Shown here: one piece after another, positions 15,551 to 17,432 of the stretch
Position numbering within the stretch: position 1 is the stretch's first letter
Layout: each line of letters opens with the position of its first letter
The notes under the pieces: generated by a model
The model's input: only the letters and a program-made list of their open reading frames with translations
The model's database searches: none
What the model was told of the DNA's origin: nothing
Assembly (NCBI GenBank): GCA_934101605.1
Contig: CAKORS010000016.1
Span: 1 to 17,432 of the forward strand
Origin: an uncultured Bacilli bacterium
GTDB taxonomy: Bacteria > Bacillota_I > Bacilli_A > RF39 > UBA660
Direction of reading: 5' to 3'
DNA: 17,432 bases
Made by a program: the position numbers and the translations under genes

Positions 15551-15585
15551 AAAAAAACCTGTAAAATAAAGAAATTTTACAGGTT
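15549..15585 (-). terminator. Rho-independent terminator after the DUF4116-like gene
   Basis: A 12-bp perfect stem (15556-15567 with 15574-15585) and a 6-nt loop are followed by eight T on the minus strand. It separates the DUF4116-like gene from parE. Confidence 0.92.
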
Positions 15586-15606
15586 ATATACACTATTAAT
15601 TAACAA

Positions 15607-15954
15607 TTATTTTCTACCCCTATAACTAGTTTTATCCATATCATACTTTGACATATCAAAATTATTTTGTAACTCCAAACTTGCATACTCCAAAGCTTCA
15701 AAATCATTTTTTACAGCCTCATCAACAACATCATAATCATTTTTTATTTCATCACTTGCATAACCCAATAGAAAAACATTATTTATTATAGTATTTTTAT
15801 CATTTATTATTGCCTCTCTTCTTATTTTTTCTATTCTCTCATCACTATCGTATCCAAAATATTCTATTTCTCTTCCTATCTCAAAAATAAAATCTTTTTC
15901 TTCATACGTTAACTCTTCATTATTTGAAAGCTTTCTATTTAAATAAGTAAGCAT
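15607..15954 (-). CDS. DUF4116-like small protein of unknown function
   Basis: The protein is 115 residues from the ATG at 15954. Its second half contains two repeats resembling the DUF4116 unit (INNVFLLGYASDEIKNDYDVVDEAVKNDFEALEYASLELQNNFDM, about 59-103). There the pattern YAS-x-E-(I/L)-(K/Q)-N-(D/N) recurs. The first half is acidic and helical. I know no function for the family. The ATG at 15954 has no ribosome binding site. The frame stays open upstream with protein-like sequence (NSFDFISSESKEKTLLKINDVK). A GAGG site lies 5 nt before an in-frame ATT at 16023, so the true start may be that AUU, giving 138 residues. It has its own terminator and a possible promoter upstream. Confidence 0.7.
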   Translation of the reverse strand: MLTYLNRKLSNNEELTYEEKDFIFEIGREIEYFGYDSDERIEKIRREAIINDKNTIINNVFLLGYASDEIKNDYDVVDEAVKNDFEALEYASLELQNNFDMSKYDMDKTSYRGRK

Positions 15955-16047
15955 TTTAACATCATTTATTTTTAAAAGAGTCTTTTCCTTACTCTCAGAA
16001 CTTATAAAATCAAAAGAATTAATTTTTTCCTCAACAATTATAAAATA

Positions 16048-16070
16048 ACAATTACAACAAAATATGTCAA
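16048..16070 (-). promoter_or_regulatory. Possible promoter -35 region for the DUF4116-like gene
   Basis: On the minus strand a perfect TTGACA (16065-16070) is followed after 17 bp by TATTTT and, at a longer 22-bp spacing, by TATAAT. The -10 choice is unclear. No terminator or other gene intervenes before the DUF4116-like frame. Confidence 0.5.
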
Positions 16071-16101
16071 CAATAAGTAAAACGCTTTACATTAATTTAA
16101 C

Positions 16102-16123
16102 AAAAAAAGAGCTTTCACTCTTT
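16102..16123 (-). terminator. Terminator after rmuC, overlapping its stop codon
   Basis: A 6-bp stem (AAAGAG with CTCTTT) and a 6-nt loop are followed by five or more T on the minus strand. The rmuC stop codon TGA is in the loop. The stem is short, so efficiency is uncertain. Confidence 0.65.
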
Positions 16124-17194
16124 ATATTCTATCTTATCTATTTCTACTCCATTAATAGAATCAAACCTCTTTGTAATTTTATCAGTTGTAATATGTATAT
16201 CATTAACATCTCTAGATACAGCATCAATACTACGAGATAACTTATCCCATCTATCTTTATATCTAGAAAACTCAACTCCAAGTTTATTTAACTCTTCATG
16301 AATAATAGATGCATACTTATCTCTTTCCATATTTTTAAGCAACATCTGAATAACAGTTAAAGTAGATATTAAAGTTGTAGGACTAGTAATCCATACACGT
16401 CTTTTATATGCATATTCAAGTAAATCATTATGATAAGCATTAATCTCAGCAAAAATAGCTTCAGCAGGAACAAACATAATAGCTTGATTACTAGTAAAAC
16501 CATTAATAATATATTTACTACTTATAGCATCTATATGTTTTTTGACATCACTTTTAAATGCCTTTTCATAACTTACTCTAGATTCTTGAGGAATCTTTTT
16601 ATCAACCATCATTCTATAATTTTCCAAAGGAAACTTAGAATCTATTGCAATAGTACCTAAAGGTTCAGGAGCAAACAAAACTGAATCCGCTATAGTGCCA
16701 TTCGGCATAGTATATTGGAGTCTATAGATTTTATCATTAACTTCTCCAAATACAGAAGAAAGTATATGCTTTAAATTAACCTCTCCAAAAATACCACGAG
16801 ATTTCTTATCAGTTAAAATCCCTTGTAAAGAAATAATATCACTAGATAAACCATCTATCTTCTTTTGGGCTTCATCTATTTTAGAAAGACGTTCTAGAAC
16901 AGATGTAAATGTTTTATTTGTTTTTTCTAAGTTTTCATCAAGTTTTTCATTTACTTTATCATTAATATGATTAAGTTTATTTTCTACTTTATCATTTAAT
17001 TCAGAAAAATCTTTAATAAGTTCACGAGTTAAATCATATTTAAAATCACCCATATTTTTAGTTAAATCATTTTTAAAACTTGAAAGTTCTCCGACTAAAT
17101 TAAGTTCACTAGTTTTATTTTTCTTAGAACTTACTATATTTACTATTAATAAAATTATTACTAAAATTAATAAACCAATTATAATATACTCCAT
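16115..17194 (-). CDS. rmuC: DNA recombination protein RmuC
   Basis: RmuC-family proteins are associated with limiting DNA inversions between short repeats; the biochemical activity is poorly defined. The 359-residue protein has one N-terminal membrane helix (about 4-21). A long charged coiled coil follows (about 35-125), then the RmuC domain. The domain shows KSRGIFGEVNLKHIL near 131-144, PNGTIADSVLFAPE near 164-177, AIDSKFPLENY near 183-193, IMFVPAEA and WITSPTTLISTL. The DSK at 185-187 is the D-x-K element of the restriction-endonuclease-like core seen in the family. An AGAGG site overlaps the stop of the upstream TVP38-type gene, and the gap is 8 bp, so the two are probably one transcription unit. 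It ends in a small terminator. Confidence 0.93.
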   Translation of the reverse strand: MEYIIIGLLILVIILLIVNIVSSKKNKTSELNLVGELSSFKNDLTKNMGDFKYDLTRELIKDFSELNDKVENKLNHINDKVNEKLDENLEKTNKTFTSVLERLSKIDEAQKKIDGLSSDIISLQGILTDKKSRGIFGEVNLKHILSSVFGEVNDKIYRLQYTMPNGTIADSVLFAPEPLGTIAIDSKFPLENYRMMVDKKIPQESRVSYEKAFKSDVKKHIDAISSKYIINGFTSNQAIMFVPAEAIFAEINAYHNDLLEYAYKRRVWITSPTTLISTLTVIQMLLKNMERDKYASIIHEELNKLGVEFSRYKDRWDKLSRSIDAVSRDVNDIHITTDKITKRFDSINGVEIDKIEYKE

Positions 17195-17202
17195 ATAAAC
17201 CT

Positions 17203-17432
17203 CTAATCTAAATGTAAATATTTATTTATTATTTTACTTATTACAAATGCCAGTATAAGCATTATTACTATTTTTATTAAATATTCTGGATGTGTTAAAC
17301 ATTCAATTAATGTTGTACCAATATAGCCCCAGAAATAAACCATAAATACTTTACCTATCATCATACTTATCATATATTTTTTTCTAGACATATTAGATAA
17401 ACCAGCAGCTATATTTACAGCAAATGCAGGAG
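17203..17432 (-). CDS. TVP38/TMEM64 (VTT-domain) family membrane protein, N-terminus off the window
   Basis: The frame is open to the right edge of the window. It contributes 76 residues of visible C-terminus (PAFAVNIAAGLSNMSRKKYMISMMIGKVFMVYFWGYIGTTLIE, then a last membrane helix and a short tail). The pattern of a small-residue stretch, GLSNMSRKKY, a membrane helix ending in GYIG, and a final helix is typical of the C-terminal half of TVP38/TMEM64 (DedA-related) proteins, which are about 180-240 residues. Those proteins are implicated in moving lipid carriers or phospholipids across the membrane. An internal ATG at 17391 could suggest a separate 62-residue gene, but the conserved sequence continues upstream of it, so this is the end of a longer gene. 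It lies 8 bp before rmuC. Confidence 0.75.
   Translation of the reverse strand, partial: PAFAVNIAAGLSNMSRKKYMISMMIGKVFMVYFWGYIGTTLIECLTHPEYLIKIVIMLILAFVISKIINKYLHLD

Noticed and set aside
16430..16660. Open frame of 76 codons antisense to rmuC
   Set aside because: No ribosome binding site and no protein-like pattern; it mirrors the conserved RmuC domain.
17203..17391. A complete 62-residue membrane protein starting at the ATG at 17391
   Set aside because: The frame and the family pattern (PAFAVNIAAGLSN) continue upstream to the window edge, so it is the end of a longer TVP38-type protein.
1..17432. CRISPR array, transposon ends, prophage or tRNA genes
   Set aside because: No regularly spaced repeats, no transposase or integrase frame and no cloverleaf-like sequence were seen. 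The only exact longer repeat is the 22-bp operator pair.

Overview
The window comes from an AT-rich, endospore-forming Bacillota (Bacilli-like) chromosome. The evidence is a spoIIGA-sigE pair, a Bacillus-type ribosomal protein S4 gene with a long leader, a ParE-type topoisomerase subunit, strong AGGAGG-like ribosome binding sites, sigma-A type promoters (TTGACA, 17 bp, TATAAT) and AT-heavy codon use. TGA ends spoIIGA, rmuC and the sugar-transferase gene, so the standard bacterial code applies and this is not a code-4 mollicute. An uncultured gut Bacilli or Erysipelotrichia-like organism would fit, but that is inference. The window has no tRNA, rRNA, insertion sequence, phage gene or CRISPR array that I can recognise.

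Layout, left to right. 1-2749 (minus): murD, then spoIIGA, then sigE (cut by the left edge), joining a cell-wall gene to the early mother-cell sporulation switch. 2817-6673: an ABC exporter (ATPase plus 789-residue FtsX-type permease, minus) facing a divergent TetR-family regulator (plus). Two identical 22-bp operator-like repeats, 63 bp apart, bracket the exporter promoter. 6685-8592 (minus): a second ABC module of the YtrA/YtrB type, made of a GntR-family regulator, an ATPase and a permease with overlapping or touching genes. It converges on the TetR gene across a shared 16-bp bidirectional terminator. 8597-10334 (minus): a membrane-anchored surface protein with a predicted beta-helix ectodomain. 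10498-11021 (plus): a frameshifted HAD-like phosphatase gene. 11029-12201 (minus): an RlmCD-type rRNA uridine methyltransferase. Its promoter overlaps the divergent promoter of rpsD (12424-13026, plus), whose roughly 150-nt leader can fold into a pseudoknot. 13042-15550 (minus): parE followed after 11 bp by a small sugar-phosphate transferase, where parC is commonly found. 15556-16070 (minus): a DUF4116-like small protein with its own promoter and terminator. 16102-17432 (minus): rmuC preceded by a TVP38/TMEM64-type membrane protein cut by the right edge.

The genes are mostly housekeeping or envelope functions in short transcription units, each closed by a visible hairpin. The most accessory-looking part is 2817-10334, which holds two locally regulated ABC transporters and a surface protein. 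The two transporter modules look like envelope-stress or antimicrobial-response exporters, each with its own repressor. No wholly new system is evident. The items most worth checking are the double operator, the S4-leader pseudoknot, the Asp-to-Asn change at the expected catalytic dyad of the sugar transferase, the missing parC, a possible AUU start for the DUF4116-like gene, and the frameshifted HAD gene.
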